The notes: generated from the letters alone by a model not told the origin. DNA of 64,000 nucleotides from Desulfonema magnum (GCF_017377395.1 NZ_CP061800.1:6965633-7029632); one strand, 5' to 3'. Numbered from the stretch's first letter, positions 1 through 9,053 are shown. Numbers and translations are program-made.

Positions 1-2
1 CA

Positions 3-827
3 ACTGTCGCGTCAGTTTATCATATGGAGAGATTTGTACGCTCCCCCGAATCTGTGGCAGGAGAATTCGCACCGGAATCGGAATCGGAAAAAAAAGGAAG
101 GCCCCGCCCCGTGGCAAAGAGGGTGTGGGCAAGTCTGGAGAAAAGTCGGGAGGATGTCATTCGTGAGATTTTCGAGGAGGCTCTGAGAAGAGACCCGTCA
201 AACAGCAAAAAGTGGGTGTGTCTGGTTGATGGGGATCCTCATCAGTTGAAAAGTGTCAACAGGCAGATCGAAAAATTTTCGGTGAGCGCCGTGGTGATAC
301 TGGACATCATTCACGTCATCGAGTATTTGTGGAAAGCTGCGAGGGTTTTTCATGATGAGGCAAGCAGGACATCCGAAAAATGGGTCTCAGAACGTCTTCT
401 GGGAATATTGCGGGGCAGAGCCAGTCTTGTTGCCGGGGGGATGAGAAGGTCCGCCACCCTTCTGAAGATAAGACGGAGTTCGAGAAAACCTGTCGATGTG
501 TGCGCCGACTATCTTCTCAAAAATTCGCCGTATCTGCGTTACAATGAGTATCTCGGAGAGGGATTGCCGATTGCCACAGGTGTGATCGAAGGCGCCTGCC
601 GGCATCTGATCAGGGACAGGATGGATATCACCGGAGCCCGGTGGAGTCTGGAAGGTGCGGAGGCGGTGCTGAAGCTTCGATCACTGAGATCAAGCGGTGA
701 TTTTGATGATTATTGGAAATTTTATGAGCTTCAGGAATTTGACAGAAACCATTATTCAAAGTATTCCGACCCGGCCATTCTGGACGAATTGTCATCAAAG
801 GAATTTGTGGAAGGGAAGTCGACCTAA
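3..827 (+). CDS. ISKra4-family transposase, 5' end cut by window
   Basis: Transposase of an insertion sequence; the reading frame is open to the window edge, so the N-terminal half is missing. Motifs typical of ISKra4-type transposases are visible: a first acidic site in CLVDGDPHQ, a second in ILDIIHVIEYLWKAA, and the family's C-terminal block GVIEGACRHLIRDRMDITGA followed by RW, which carries the likely third catalytic residue (Glu). The frame closes cleanly at TAA, so the C-terminus looks intact. No inverted terminal repeat could be assigned because the left end is outside the window; the 32-bp repeat cluster just downstream is a different element. Family assignment is from remembered motifs. 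Confidence 0.85.
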   Translation, partial: TVASVYHMERFVRSPESVAGEFAPESESEKKGRPRPVAKRVWASLEKSREDVIREIFEEALRRDPSNSKKWVCLVDGDPHQLKSVNRQIEKFSVSAVVILDIIHVIEYLWKAARVFHDEASRTSEKWVSERLLGILRGRASLVAGGMRRSATLLKIRRSSRKPVDVCADYLLKNSPYLRYNEYLGEGLPIATGVIEGACRHLIRDRMDITGARWSLEGAEAVLKLRSLRSSGDFDDYWKFYELQEFDRNHYSKYSDPAILDELSSKEFVEGKST

Positions 828-840
828 AAGAGCCGCACCC

Positions 841-960
841 AAATAATTTTCGCACTCCGGAATTTTTGCGAAAAATAATTTTCGCACTCCGGAATTTTTG
901 CGAAAAATGATTTTCGCACTCCGGAATTTTTGCGAAAAATAATTTTCGCACTCCGGAGTC
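841..960. repeat. 32-bp tandem hairpin repeat, four copies
   Basis: The core CGCACTCCGGAATTTTTGCG recurs at 851, 883, 915 and 947, an exact 32-bp period; the last copy is cut after CTCCGGAG. Each unit can fold because TTTTCGCA and TGCGAAAA flank the CTCCGGAA core. The same words (CACTCCGGA with a TTTTTGC arm) recur near 24960-26290, 44980 and 47540, so this is a dispersed family. Confidence 0.85.
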
Positions 961-1391
961 TCCTGTCAGATTCGGACACAGCATAAATGATGATTGCATC
1001 ATAGTCAATTATGGGAAACCTATGGAAAAATATATGGGAAAAACTATAGCTTTTAATATAAACTTCCTATTTTAAAATTAAATTTTTATGAAAAAATCAG
1101 CAAGCGTAGAGCGTAGGTCGGGTTGAGGAACGAAACCCGACATTTCGTTTTTTTTTCATTTGACACTCAGTCCTCCTTTCTTTATATTTTGTTTTTTAAT
1201 GCCAGCAGATCAAAAACGCCAAACCGTTTTTGTTCCCAAACCGGAGTTTAAGAACGAGGTCAAAACACTTAACACCTAACACCTGACACCTGACACCTAA
1301 CACCTGACACCTGACACCTGACACCTGACACCCAACACCTGACACCTAACACCTAACACCTGACACCTCTTTTTTAAGAAAGAAAATCATA
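961..1391. other. Gene-free stretch with a palindrome and a heptamer array
   Basis: No convincing gene. Near 1108-1145 lies a small palindrome (GGTCGGGTTGAGGAACGAAA then CCCGACA), a hairpin type seen in many bacterial intergenic regions. At about 1264-1372 there are roughly 15 tandem 7-bp units (ACACCTA/ACACCTG) ending about 20 bp before the lipoprotein start. The promoter of that gene must lie in or upstream of this repeat. Confidence 0.7.
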
Positions 1392-4300
1392 ATGAGATAT
1401 TTATTAAAAAACCTGTTTGTCCTGCTGGTTGGCACTCTTATCATTTTCGGATGTTCCGGCGGTCTTGAAGAAGTCTCTGTGGAAGATAAGGACATATCGC
1501 TCCGGTTGGTAAACGAGGCAGGAGAAGATATTCGTAAAATCAGTGCCGAGTCTCCGGGACGGCTGACGGCGAGTCTTAAAAAAGCAGACGGAACTCCGGT
1601 TTCCGGTGAGGTGATTCAGTTCAGCACCACAGCAGGATATATTCAACCTGCCATTGCCGCTGCTGTGACAGATGACAAAGGAGAAGCAATGGTTCACCTG
1701 CTCGCGGGAGCTGTCCCGGGACAGGGAGAAGCCACTGCAAGTTTCGGAGAATACTCGGCAGCCCTGGATTTTACCACTGACGGCGATATGGATATTGCTA
1801 TTGATATCCGGTTAGAGAGCAAAGAAACCCGCGCGGCCACAGATAAAATCAGCACCACCTCTCCGGGTCGTCTGGTGGCAACCCTTACTTACGGGCCTGA
1901 AAAAAATCCCATGGCGGATCAGATGATCACTTTTACGACAACACTGGGAACGGTTCATCCCCAGACCGGCACCGCACTGACAGATGCCAATGGTCAGGCA
2001 GCGGTTGATCTGCTTGCAGGCCCGGAACCGGGCGAGGGGGTTGCCACGGTCACATATGATGAATATTCGGTGATTCAAAAGTTTACCGTTCAGGAGGTTT
2101 CCCTCTCTGTTTACCTAATAAAAAAGGAAGCCTGGGAAACAGATGGGACAACCCGGGAAACCACAAATACCATCAGCGCGGCCTCACCCGAATATCTGAT
2201 GGCAATGCTTAACTATGTAAACGGAGAGCCGATTCCTGATAAGGTGATTCAGTTTAATACGACGCTGGGAGGAATTCTGCCCACGGTTGTCAATCCTCAG
2301 CCCGGAGATGTTCTTCCCGGAGAAGGCACAGCTTTGACAGATAAAGCGGGCCGGGCAATGATTCAGCTGTTCGCAGGTTCGGACCCGGGCGCGGGCGAGG
2401 TCACTGTCGCGTTTGATGAATATTCGGACACCCTCGGATTTACAACTGTGGGGAATCTGGATATCTTTCTCTCTCTCCGGCTGTCAGATGGTGAGGGGAA
2501 TGAGATAAGCCATCCCCGGCGGATTCGTGCGGATGCGCCCGGATATCTCACAGCAACGCTTGCTTATGGGGACGGAATCCCCATTGTAAATGAGGTGATT
2601 AGGTTCAGCACAACACTGGGACATGTTCAGCCCAATGACGGCACAGCCCTGACAGATAAGAACGGCCAGGCAAAGGTGACGCTGCTGGCCGGTCTGGAAC
2701 CGGGCGCGGGCGAGGTTTCAGCGGCATTTGGTGAATATTCGGACAGCCTGGGGTTTACGACAAAAGGGGATGGAAACGTGAACCTGTCTCTCAGGCTGAC
2801 CTCCCCTGAAGGATGGGAAGTCAACAGAATCAGCGACAAGTCTCCCGGCCGTGTCACCGCGACCCTCACAGATGAAAAAGGAGAGCCAATGGCTGATGAG
2901 ATTATTGCCTTCAGTACCACTCTGGGAGATATTCAGGCGACTGCGCTGACAGACGGATATGGCCGGGCGGTTGTTGACTTGCTGGCAGGTGCGGACCCGG
3001 GTGCGGGCGAGATCACGGCGATGTTTGATGAATATTCGGAGACATCGCTTAACTTTGCCATTGAACACGCGGATATCGTTCTTTCTCTGAGACTGGCTGA
3101 CATTAACGGAAGAGAAACAGATAAAATCAGCAGCGATTCCCCCGGTCGTCTGGTCGCGACGCTGAGGGATGCTGAGGGATATTCCATGGCTGATGAGATG
3201 ATCACCTTTGATGCGACTTTGGGAGATATTCAGGCTCCCACCGCGCTGACAGATCAATATGGCCGAGCCACTGCGGATTTATTCGCGGGGTCGGAACCGG
3301 GCGCGGCCGAGGCCACAGCCACGTTCGGACAATATCCGCCGACTGCTCTTAAATTTACTATCGAAAGCAACCAGATGCACCTTGCACTCCGGATGGTGAC
3401 TTCTTACGGGCATACGACAAACAAAATCAGTGCGGATTCCCCGGGTCGTGTGATCGCTACACTGAAAGATATGAACGGCGTTCCCGTGTTCAACAAGGTG
3501 ATCACGTTCACCACAACATTGGGAGATATTGATCCTCCCGCGGGCACGGCCCTGACAGACAGCAGCGGTCAGGCCGAGGTTGAGCTGTTTGCCGGTTCGG
3601 AACCGGGGGCAGGTGTGATCACGGCAACTTTCGGAGATTACTCGGCCACCGCGGACTTTGAAACCGAGGGCGATATGGGACTGAGGATTTCTCTGAAATT
3701 GGCGGATCACGCCGGAGAAGAACTCGCTGAAATCAGCGCCGACACTCCCGGGTATCTGGATGCGACGCTTACAGATGTTTACGGAAAGCCTGTTCCTGAC
3801 AAGCCTGTTCATTTCAGTGCGACGCTGGGAAATATTCAGCCTGCGGATGCTGTCGCCATAACAGATGATCAGGGCAGCGCAAAGGTTCAGCTCTTCGCAG
3901 GTTCGGAACCGGGGCAGGGTGTGGCCACCGCGACATTTGAAGAAGATTCAGCTCATCTGAGTTTTTATACGGCCGGAGATCAGCCCAGGGAGATAAGTCT
4001 CTCTCTCCGATTGTCAGACGCTGAAGGTCAGGAAACAGACAGGCTCCGTGCCGGAACCACCGGAACCCTGACAGCGATCCTCACTTATGCTGACGGAACG
4101 CCAATTCCTGAGCAGACTGTCACGTTTCATGCGTCCCACGGAAAAATGACTCCCTCTGATACGGCTGTGACAGACAATGAGGGAAAGGCCACTGTGTTTT
4201 TGTCCATAGAAGCAGGCGCGGCATCAGGCGCGGGCGAGGTCAGGGTGATTTTCAATGATCCCTTATCAGGCGAACATTCCGAGACACTCACGTTTGTCAT

Positions 4301-5903
4301 CCCTGATGTCAGTCTCTCTCTCCAGTTGTTAAACAACGCGGGAGAGCCTGCGGATCAAATCAGCGCGGATGCTCCGGGTCGGCTGGTCGCAACCCTTATG
4401 GATGAAAACGGATTGCCGATTGCCAATCAGATGCTTACGTTTGGCTCGGATTTGGGCATGATTGAGCCTGCCGCGGCCACGGGTCTGACAGACACCAATG
4501 GTCAGGCATTTGTGAAGCTGCTGGCAGGTGCTTTCCCGGGAAATGGCGAGGCCACGGTGAGATATGGTGAAACATCGGCCGCGCCGGTGGCTTTTTGGAC
4601 GGCCGGGGACGGCAAAGATATAATTATCTCTCTCCGGCTGTCAGACGCGGCAGGGAAAGAAACAGACCGAATCAGCGAGGACGCTCCCGGAACCCTGACG
4701 GCAACGCTCACTTATGCGGACGGGACCCCGATTCCCAATAAAATAATTACCTTTGACGGGATACGGGGAAAAATTGAGCCTGAGGATAGCGCGCTGACAG
4801 ACAATCATGGTCAGGCGAGTGTTTTCCTCTCAGCCGGTTCAGATCCGGGTGTGGGGGAGGCCATGGCAATGTATGGCGGGAAATCCGCGTCCCTGATCTT
4901 TTATGCGGATGTGATTCAGGCGGAGCATCATTTGATTATCCGTCTGACAACTCGTTCGGGGTATTCCACAGAGATCATCAGCAATGCTGTGCCAGGGCGT
5001 CTGAGGGCCACACTTACGGATAAGGACGGCTATCCTGTTCCTGACGCGGTGATTCAGTTCAGCACAACCCTGGGAAAGATTGAGCCTGAGGCGGGTCAGG
5101 CCATGACAAACAGCATTGGCGTGGCAACTGTTGACCTGCTTACCGGAACAGAACCCGGGCCGGGGGTGGCGACCGCTGTTTTTGGTGAATATTCCGCAAG
5201 TGTTGATTTTTATACTAAGGGAGATGAGCCGCCGGAGAGAATCCTGACACTTCGATTGGTAAAAAATAAAACCGGATATGTGACAGATACGGTGAGCGCA
5301 CAAATTCCCGGACGATTGGAGGCAACGCTTACTGACGGGGCCGGAAGACCGCTTTCCGACGAGATTATCACATTCAGCGTAAGTTTGGGATATACAGAGC
5401 CTGAAAAGGGCGAGGTGCTGACGAACACCAAAGGCGCGGCAGCGGTTCTCCTGTTTGCAGGTTCGGAACCGGGACCCGGAATAGCCACGGCCACGTTTGG
5501 TGAGTATTCCTCGGCCCTGAATTTCACCAGCCTCGGGAATCAGTCGGAGGATCTGAATATATCTCTCCGCCTGAAAGATGCTGTGACAGGGAAAGAAACC
5601 AATATCATCAGCGCCGAGTCTCCGGGACGATTAAAAGCCATTCTCACCGATGCGGACGGAAACCCCATCCCTGATCAGGTGATCACATTCACCACAACGC
5701 CGGAACTGGGGTTTTTTGTTCCGTCCTCCGGCACTGTCCTGACAAATGAAAATGGCGCGGCCCGGATTGATTTTTTCGCAGGCGATACCCCGGGGGCAGG
5801 TGAAATCACAGCGGCATTCGGAGAATATTCAGCCACTCTGGGATTTACAACGCTCGGGGATCAGCCCCGGCCGGAAAACATAACGAGTCCGGATGGTAAA
5901 TGA
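1392..5903 (+). CDS. Giant lipoprotein with 14 bacterial Ig-like (Big_1-type) repeats
   Basis: A 1503-aa surface protein. The N-terminus is a lipoprotein signal: a charged start, a hydrophobic stretch, lipobox IFGC with Cys21, then Ser at +2, which suggests the outer membrane. The rest is 14 repeats of about 95-105 residues, each with a motif like ISADSPGRLVATL, then a TFTTTLG strand, TALTDNNGQA, LLAGSEPGAGEATATFGEYS and FTTEGD. This pattern matches invasin/intimin-type Big_1 domains (known to form elongated adhesin rods); the role as adhesin or surface stalk is inferred. There is no beta-barrel or sortase motif, so anchoring is by lipid. Repeats differ by many substitutions, so the array is not a recent amplification. 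Sequence after the stop continues as a broken repeat. Confidence 0.85.
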   Translation: MRYLLKNLFVLLVGTLIIFGCSGGLEEVSVEDKDISLRLVNEAGEDIRKISAESPGRLTASLKKADGTPVSGEVIQFSTTAGYIQPAIAAAVTDDKGEAMVHLLAGAVPGQGEATASFGEYSAALDFTTDGDMDIAIDIRLESKETRAATDKISTTSPGRLVATLTYGPEKNPMADQMITFTTTLGTVHPQTGTALTDANGQAAVDLLAGPEPGEGVATVTYDEYSVIQKFTVQEVSLSVYLIKKEAWETDGTTRETTNTISAASPEYLMAMLNYVNGEPIPDKVIQFNTTLGGILPTVVNPQPGDVLPGEGTALTDKAGRAMIQLFAGSDPGAGEVTVAFDEYSDTLGFTTVGNLDIFLSLRLSDGEGNEISHPRRIRADAPGYLTATLAYGDGIPIVNEVIRFSTTLGHVQPNDGTALTDKNGQAKVTLLAGLEPGAGEVSAAFGEYSDSLGFTTKGDGNVNLSLRLTSPEGWEVNRISDKSPGRVTATLTDEKGEPMADEIIAFSTTLGDIQATALTDGYGRAVVDLLAGADPGAGEITAMFDEYSETSLNFAIEHADIVLSLRLADINGRETDKISSDSPGRLVATLRDAEGYSMADEMITFDATLGDIQAPTALTDQYGRATADLFAGSEPGAAEATATFGQYPPTALKFTIESNQMHLALRMVTSYGHTTNKISADSPGRVIATLKDMNGVPVFNKVITFTTTLGDIDPPAGTALTDSSGQAEVELFAGSEPGAGVITATFGDYSATADFETEGDMGLRISLKLADHAGEELAEISADTPGYLDATLTDVYGKPVPDKPVHFSATLGNIQPADAVAITDDQGSAKVQLFAGSEPGQGVATATFEEDSAHLSFYTAGDQPREISLSLRLSDAEGQETDRLRAGTTGTLTAILTYADGTPIPEQTVTFHASHGKMTPSDTAVTDNEGKATVFLSIEAGAASGAGEVRVIFNDPLSGEHSETLTFVIPDVSLSLQLLNNAGEPADQISADAPGRLVATLMDENGLPIANQMLTFGSDLGMIEPAAATGLTDTNGQAFVKLLAGAFPGNGEATVRYGETSAAPVAFWTAGDGKDIIISLRLSDAAGKETDRISEDAPGTLTATLTYADGTPIPNKIITFDGIRGKIEPEDSALTDNHGQASVFLSAGSDPGVGEAMAMYGGKSASLIFYADVIQAEHHLIIRLTTRSGYSTEIISNAVPGRLRATLTDKDGYPVPDAVIQFSTTLGKIEPEAGQAMTNSIGVATVDLLTGTEPGPGVATAVFGEYSASVDFYTKGDEPPERILTLRLVKNKTGYVTDTVSAQIPGRLEATLTDGAGRPLSDEIITFSVSLGYTEPEKGEVLTNTKGAAAVLLFAGSEPGPGIATATFGEYSSALNFTSLGNQSEDLNISLRLKDAVTGKETNIISAESPGRLKAILTDADGNPIPDQVITFTTTPELGFFVPSSGTVLTNENGAARIDFFAGDTPGAGEITAAFGEYSATLGFTTLGDQPRPENITSPDGK

Positions 5904-6010
5904 TGAGAACGGCGATGTGACAGATACCATGAGTGCCGCATCTCCGGGACAGTTATGCTTGACGACGCGGGCGGGCTGTTTCTGACCGGGTGATTATTTT
6001 TACAAGCACG
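5904..6010 (+). pseudogene. Decayed 15th Ig-like repeat after the stop codon
   Basis: Just past the TAA, another frame reads VNDENGDVTDTMSAASPGQ, then a further shift gives LDDAGGLFLT, and another VIIFTSTSG. In order these match the repeat's linker, SPGRL, DADG and VITFTTTLG segments. The parent gene was longer and was shortened by frameshifts. A half element of the GGGTGGG family starts at the break point (about 6018). Confidence 0.7.
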
Positions 6011-6017
6011 TCGGGGA

Positions 6018-6092
6018 GTGCGGTGGGTTGCGCTTCGCTTCACCCACCCTACATTTTTTGTATCGGGTATATTATTTATTTCGTGTTCCCTA
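6018..6092. repeat. GTGGGTTGCGCTTCGC half element
   Basis: Sequence starting GTGGGTTGCGCTTCGCTTCA, continuing through CACCCTACATTTTTTGTATC to a TATTTATTTCGTGTTCCCT end. It recurs almost identically at 51947-52016 and forms one arm of the complete palindromic copy at 39713-39850. Confidence 0.8.
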
Positions 6093-6264
6093 AATGTATT
6101 CACTACAGTCTCCCAAATCGTCATAATCAGAAAACAGGTTGCTTTTGGTAAAAAAAGCTATCTGTTTGTTAATATTACGAATTTTTGGTAAAAAAAACTA
6201 TGTTCATTTTAAACCATCAAATTTTTAACCTACTGAAATTTATTATTTTTTTCATGGAGATATG

Positions 6265-6284
6265 AGTTGGCATGATTTATGCTG
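6265..6284 (+). promoter_or_regulatory. Sigma-54 promoter of pspABC
   Basis: TTGGCATGATTTATGCT has the invariant GG (6269-6270) and GC (6281-6282) separated by exactly 10 nt, matching the -24/-12 consensus TGGCAC-N5-TTGCW well. Expected transcription start is near 6294, giving a leader of about 100 nt. psp operons in enterobacteria are sigma-54 dependent through PspF; no pspF lies in this window. Confidence 0.75.
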
Positions 6285-6392
6285 TATAATTTATTGGCTG
6301 GGGATCCGCGGGCAGGGAAAGCGCGTCGCAACCCTCCGGCGGATTATTGATCAGCGATAAATAAATAATGAACAACTCAAGGAGGTCACATC

Positions 6393-7058
6393 ATGGGAAT
6401 TTTTACAAGATTTCGTGAAATTATCAATTCCAATATCAACGCCATGCTGGATAACGCGGAAGACCCGGAAAAACTGATCAAACTGATGATCCGTGAGATA
6501 GAAGACACACTGGTTGAAATCAAATCATCGTGTGCCGGTGTCATCGCTGCCAGAAAAAAAGTTGAACGCTATTTGGAAGAAGTGCGAATTCGTGAGCAGG
6601 AATGGAACGACAGGGCAAAACTTGCGGTCAAAAAAGGACGGGATGATCTGGCCCGGGAAGCGCTCATGGAAAAACGTAATTATACCGAACGGGCAGAATC
6701 CCTTGAGAAAGAAGTGAAAGAACATGGTGATTTGACAGAACAGTATCAGGATGATATTCGACAGCTTGAGGATAAGCTTAAAACAGCCCGGGAAAAGCAG
6801 CGCATGCTCGTACAGCGTCATATCCGCGCCAGAAGGAAAAAACGTGTCCAGGAAGAAATCCGCCGTATAGACACATCTCAGACGCTGGCTAAGTTTGATG
6901 AACTTGAAAATCGTATTGAACGAATGGAAGCTGAAGCGGATCTGGTAAATTTCGGCAGAAAATCCACGCTGGAAGAAGAATTTGACAAACTTGGCCTTGA
7001 TGATGAGATTGAAAAGGAACTGCAAGCTTTGAAATCTCCTCTTGAAAAAAAGGAATAG
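6393..7058 (+). CDS. pspA: Phage-shock protein A (PspA/IM30 family)
   Basis: 221 aa, the usual length for PspA, starting MGIFTRFREIINSNINAMLD with the amphipathic N-terminal helix that binds stressed membranes; almost all the rest is charged coiled coil, as in the ESCRT-III-like PspA/Vipp1 family. A strong ribosome site (AAGGAGG) precedes the ATG by about 9 nt. First gene of pspABC behind a sigma-54 promoter. Known role: maintains inner-membrane integrity and proton-motive force, and in enterobacteria restrains PspF. Identification rests on sequence pattern and operon context. Confidence 0.93.
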   Translation: MGIFTRFREIINSNINAMLDNAEDPEKLIKLMIREIEDTLVEIKSSCAGVIAARKKVERYLEEVRIREQEWNDRAKLAVKKGRDDLAREALMEKRNYTERAESLEKEVKEHGDLTEQYQDDIRQLEDKLKTAREKQRMLVQRHIRARRKKRVQEEIRRIDTSQTLAKFDELENRIERMEAEADLVNFGRKSTLEEEFDKLGLDDEIEKELQALKSPLEKKE

Positions 7059-7122
7059 AGAAACTGGAAACTGGAAACTGGAAAATCTGCCGGTTTCCGG
7101 TTTTTCATAAGAGGAGTTTATT

Positions 7123-7371
7123 ATGAGAACACTTCTGATTGGCGCTGTCATTTTTGGGAGTCTGGTTCTGGCGTTGTCTGCTGTTGCCGGTACAATTTTT
7201 ATTGTCATCAGAATCCTCAGAGGAGGGTTATCCCGTGAAGAGCGGGAAATTCTCTCTGAGGAAACCAGAATGATTCAGGACATATATCAAGGACTTTCAA
7301 AAATGGAAAGACGCCTGGACACCCTTGAAACCATCCTTCTGGATCGGGAAAGAAAGGAGCGTGAAGAATGA
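7123..7371 (+). CDS. pspB: Phage-shock protein B
   Basis: 82 aa. One N-terminal membrane helix (about residues 5-30), then LSREEREILSEETRMIQDIY and a short coiled coil ending MERRLDTLETIL, the pattern of PspB. An AGAGGAG ribosome site precedes the ATG. It sits 64 bp after pspA and its last 4 nt overlap the pspC start (ATGA), implying translational coupling. Between pspA and pspB are short GAAACTG heptamer repeats. In known systems PspB and PspC form the membrane sensor that releases PspA. Confidence 0.85.
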   Translation: MRTLLIGAVIFGSLVLALSAVAGTIFIVIRILRGGLSREEREILSEETRMIQDIYQGLSKMERRLDTLETILLDRERKEREE

Positions 7372-7751
7372 GACGATTTGAAAATAGGTCCGGCCGAGGG
7401 TTGTATCGTTCCCGCGACGGTGTCATTCTCGGTGTATGCAGGGGCATTGCCGAATATTTTGATTTTTCTGTTTTCTGGGTGCGGACCATCACAATTATTG
7501 TTTTGTTCTGTTCGGGATTATGGCCCATAGCGGGACTGTATTTCATCGCTGCCTTGGTGATGAAACCTGAGCCGGTGATTCCGATACTTACGGAGGATGA
7601 ACAGGAATTTTATGATAGCTATACGCATTCGAGAAGAGGGGCTGTGAATCGGGTAAGACGAAGATATGACAACCTGGAGCGTCGCATTCGGCGAATAGAA
7701 GATACGGTTACAAGCCGGGAGTTTGACTGGGATCGGAGAATTGAGAATTGA
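7368..7751 (+). CDS. pspC: Phage-shock protein C (PspC domain)
   Basis: 127 aa. The PspC domain covers about residues 9-70: RGLYRSRDGVILGVCRGIAE, YFDFSVFWVRTITIIVLF and the second hydrophobic stretch GLWPIAGLYFIAALVM. A charged C-terminal helix follows (about 85-120). Overlaps pspB by 4 nt. The final residues RRIEN are encoded by the first units of a GAATTGA heptamer array that runs past the stop, so the natural C-terminus may have been altered by repeat growth. Known role: membrane stress sensing with PspB. Confidence 0.9.
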   Translation: MRRFENRSGRGLYRSRDGVILGVCRGIAEYFDFSVFWVRTITIIVLFCSGLWPIAGLYFIAALVMKPEPVIPILTEDEQEFYDSYTHSRRGAVNRVRRRYDNLERRIRRIEDTVTSREFDWDRRIEN

Positions 7752-7885
7752 AAATTGAGAATTGAAAGTGGGAAACCGGGTTTAAAAAACTGTCAGAATA
7801 CCAGAAAGGCTCAGAATAAACAGCGGAATGTATGATTTAAAAGGAAAAGTCAGGCTTAATAAATATAAGGAGATAACAAATATTG

Positions 7886-7936
7886 CTATTTCCATTTTTG
7901 AACGGCTTCACAATAATGTTCGAGTCTGAATTTCAT
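7886..7936 (-). pseudogene. Remnant of a HEPN-protein gene start
   Basis: A 16-codon reading frame giving MKFRLEHYCEAVQKWK closely resembles the N-terminus MRFRPEHYLEAAYERID of the intact HEPN gene at 8604-9053, then hits a stop. It appears to be a truncated paralogue, lying just after the DUF1566 remnant on the same strand. Confidence 0.45.
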
Positions 7937-7939
7937 ATT

Positions 7940-8255
7940 TCATAGGTAACCTTCACTTTTATCGGTCACATTGTCCCGCACCATTGCCCACGAAGTTGCG
8001 GAATCGGGCAGGGCGTTTCCGCTTGCGTCTGACTTGGTGTATGAGCGGGGATTTGTTGAGTACTGGGCATCCTGTCCGTAAAAATCCTCTCCGGGTGCGG
8101 GGCAGGGGATTTCGGCGGTGTTGTTGTAGCATTTATGTCTGCCCGGTCTCGGACAGCCCGCCTGCGAAAGCGGTGCCCTGAGCTTGTCGAAGGGTTCCGC
8201 ACAGGCACAGGATCACAATGGTTAAAAAAGTTACGGTTCTGGCTGGTTTTGTCAT
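7940..8255 (-). pseudogene. Truncated, frameshifted DUF1566 (Lcl-type) gene
   Basis: The minus strand begins MTKPARTVTFLTIVILCLCG, a signal peptide, and runs to GGLSETGQT followed by TAA. In the neighbouring frame, after one extra T, it continues KCYNNTAEIPCPAPGEDFYG, QDAQYSTNPRSYTK and SATSWAMVRDNVT before ending at TGA. That is the typical start of secreted DUF1566 proteins, which normally continue with WEVK. The gene therefore carries a 1-nt frameshift and has lost its C-terminal domain. A CCCTTCGACAAGCTCAGGG repeat lies within the signal-peptide region (about 8172-8192) and probably inserted there. Confidence 0.7.
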
Positions 8256-8364
8256 TTTTTGTTTCCTTTTTCAGACTTATAAATGTCCTGTCGCCGAGGG
8301 ATCAGTTCCCCGGCTGCTAGCGAAATGCGCTTAAGCGCACTGAATTCACTTCTGTCTTTAAGCA

Positions 8365-8625
8365 TCAGTCATAAGAATCTGCATCTTCCACCTCGGCAGG
8401 TGTCATTGTCAGCAGACCTACGATTTTCAGCCGTTTCTCCTCATCCAGCATTTTACCCAGTCTGTCCCAGAGCATATTCTGACGCTCAATATGTGACATG
8501 CCTGAGAATGTCTCGGAGATAACAAATCCGCCAAATCTTCCTGTCGGTGTCATGTCAATCTCCAACACCGGATTTTCAAGTCCTATCTGAGACACCATAT
8601 TTTCTAATTCTTCTCTGAATTCCAT
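8365..8625 (-). CDS. Small BolA-like protein paired with HEPN protein
   Basis: 86 aa. Residues about 28-78 read GRFGGFVISETFSGMSHIER, QNMLWDRLGKML and LKIVGLLTMTPAE. This follows the BolA pattern (a V-V-S-x-x-F-x-G-x-S-x-x-x-R core, an amphipathic helix, then a strand ending TPEE). The usual Fe-S/glutaredoxin-related His is not clearly present, so an Fe-S role is not assured. Its start overlaps the end of the HEPN gene by 22 nt, so the two are probably co-translated. The BolA-like call is inference from a visible pattern, not a search. Confidence 0.5.
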   Translation of the reverse strand: MEFREELENMVSQIGLENPVLEIDMTPTGRFGGFVISETFSGMSHIERQNMLWDRLGKMLDEEKRLKIVGLLTMTPAEVEDADSYD

Positions 8626-9053
8626 CGTCTTACTCCCAAGTTGATGATTTCGATTGCATTGCGGATGACTATCTCGGAATTCAGTTTCAGGGCATCACCT
8701 CTGATTCCCCTGTCAAGTTTCAGCCTTCTGAATTCCGAAGTCAGTCTTCCATAAGAGGCAAACCGGTAATTGTTTTTCCATCGCGACCACACTTCTCCCA
8801 GAAGCGCAGGCAGCCTTATCATATCTTTCTGACGGATAAAATCTGTCATTCCGCTCTCTTTCAGAAGCTTTCTGAGATCATGCCGGCTCTCAAAATCGGA
8901 ATTTTCTCTTGTCCTGTATGCAAGCAGCAGACATTCCACAGCGACTCCCGCAAAATAAATCGCCTCCGGATAGTGCCGCTCATTATGAAGTTTTCTTGCA
9001 GCGTCTATCCGCTCATAAGCGGCTTCAAGATAATGTTCGGGTCTGAATCTCAT
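8604..9053 (-). CDS. HEPN-domain protein
   Basis: 149 aa and largely helical. The first half has HEPN-like features: AAYERIDAARKLHNERHYPE, then AIYFAGVAVECLLLAYR. A FESRHDLRKLL segment (about residues 55-65) recalls the R-x4-6-H region of HEPN ribonucleases but does not match it exactly, so catalytic activity is uncertain. First gene of a two-gene unit with the BolA-like protein (22-nt overlap). HEPN proteins are often toxins, abortive-infection factors or partners of minimal nucleotidyltransferases; no such partner is adjacent. A truncated paralogue lies at 7886-7936. Confidence 0.65.
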   Translation of the reverse strand: MRFRPEHYLEAAYERIDAARKLHNERHYPEAIYFAGVAVECLLLAYRTRENSDFESRHDLRKLLKESGMTDFIRQKDMIRLPALLGEVWSRWKNNYRFASYGRLTSEFRRLKLDRGIRGDALKLNSEIVIRNAIEIINLGVRRWNSEKN

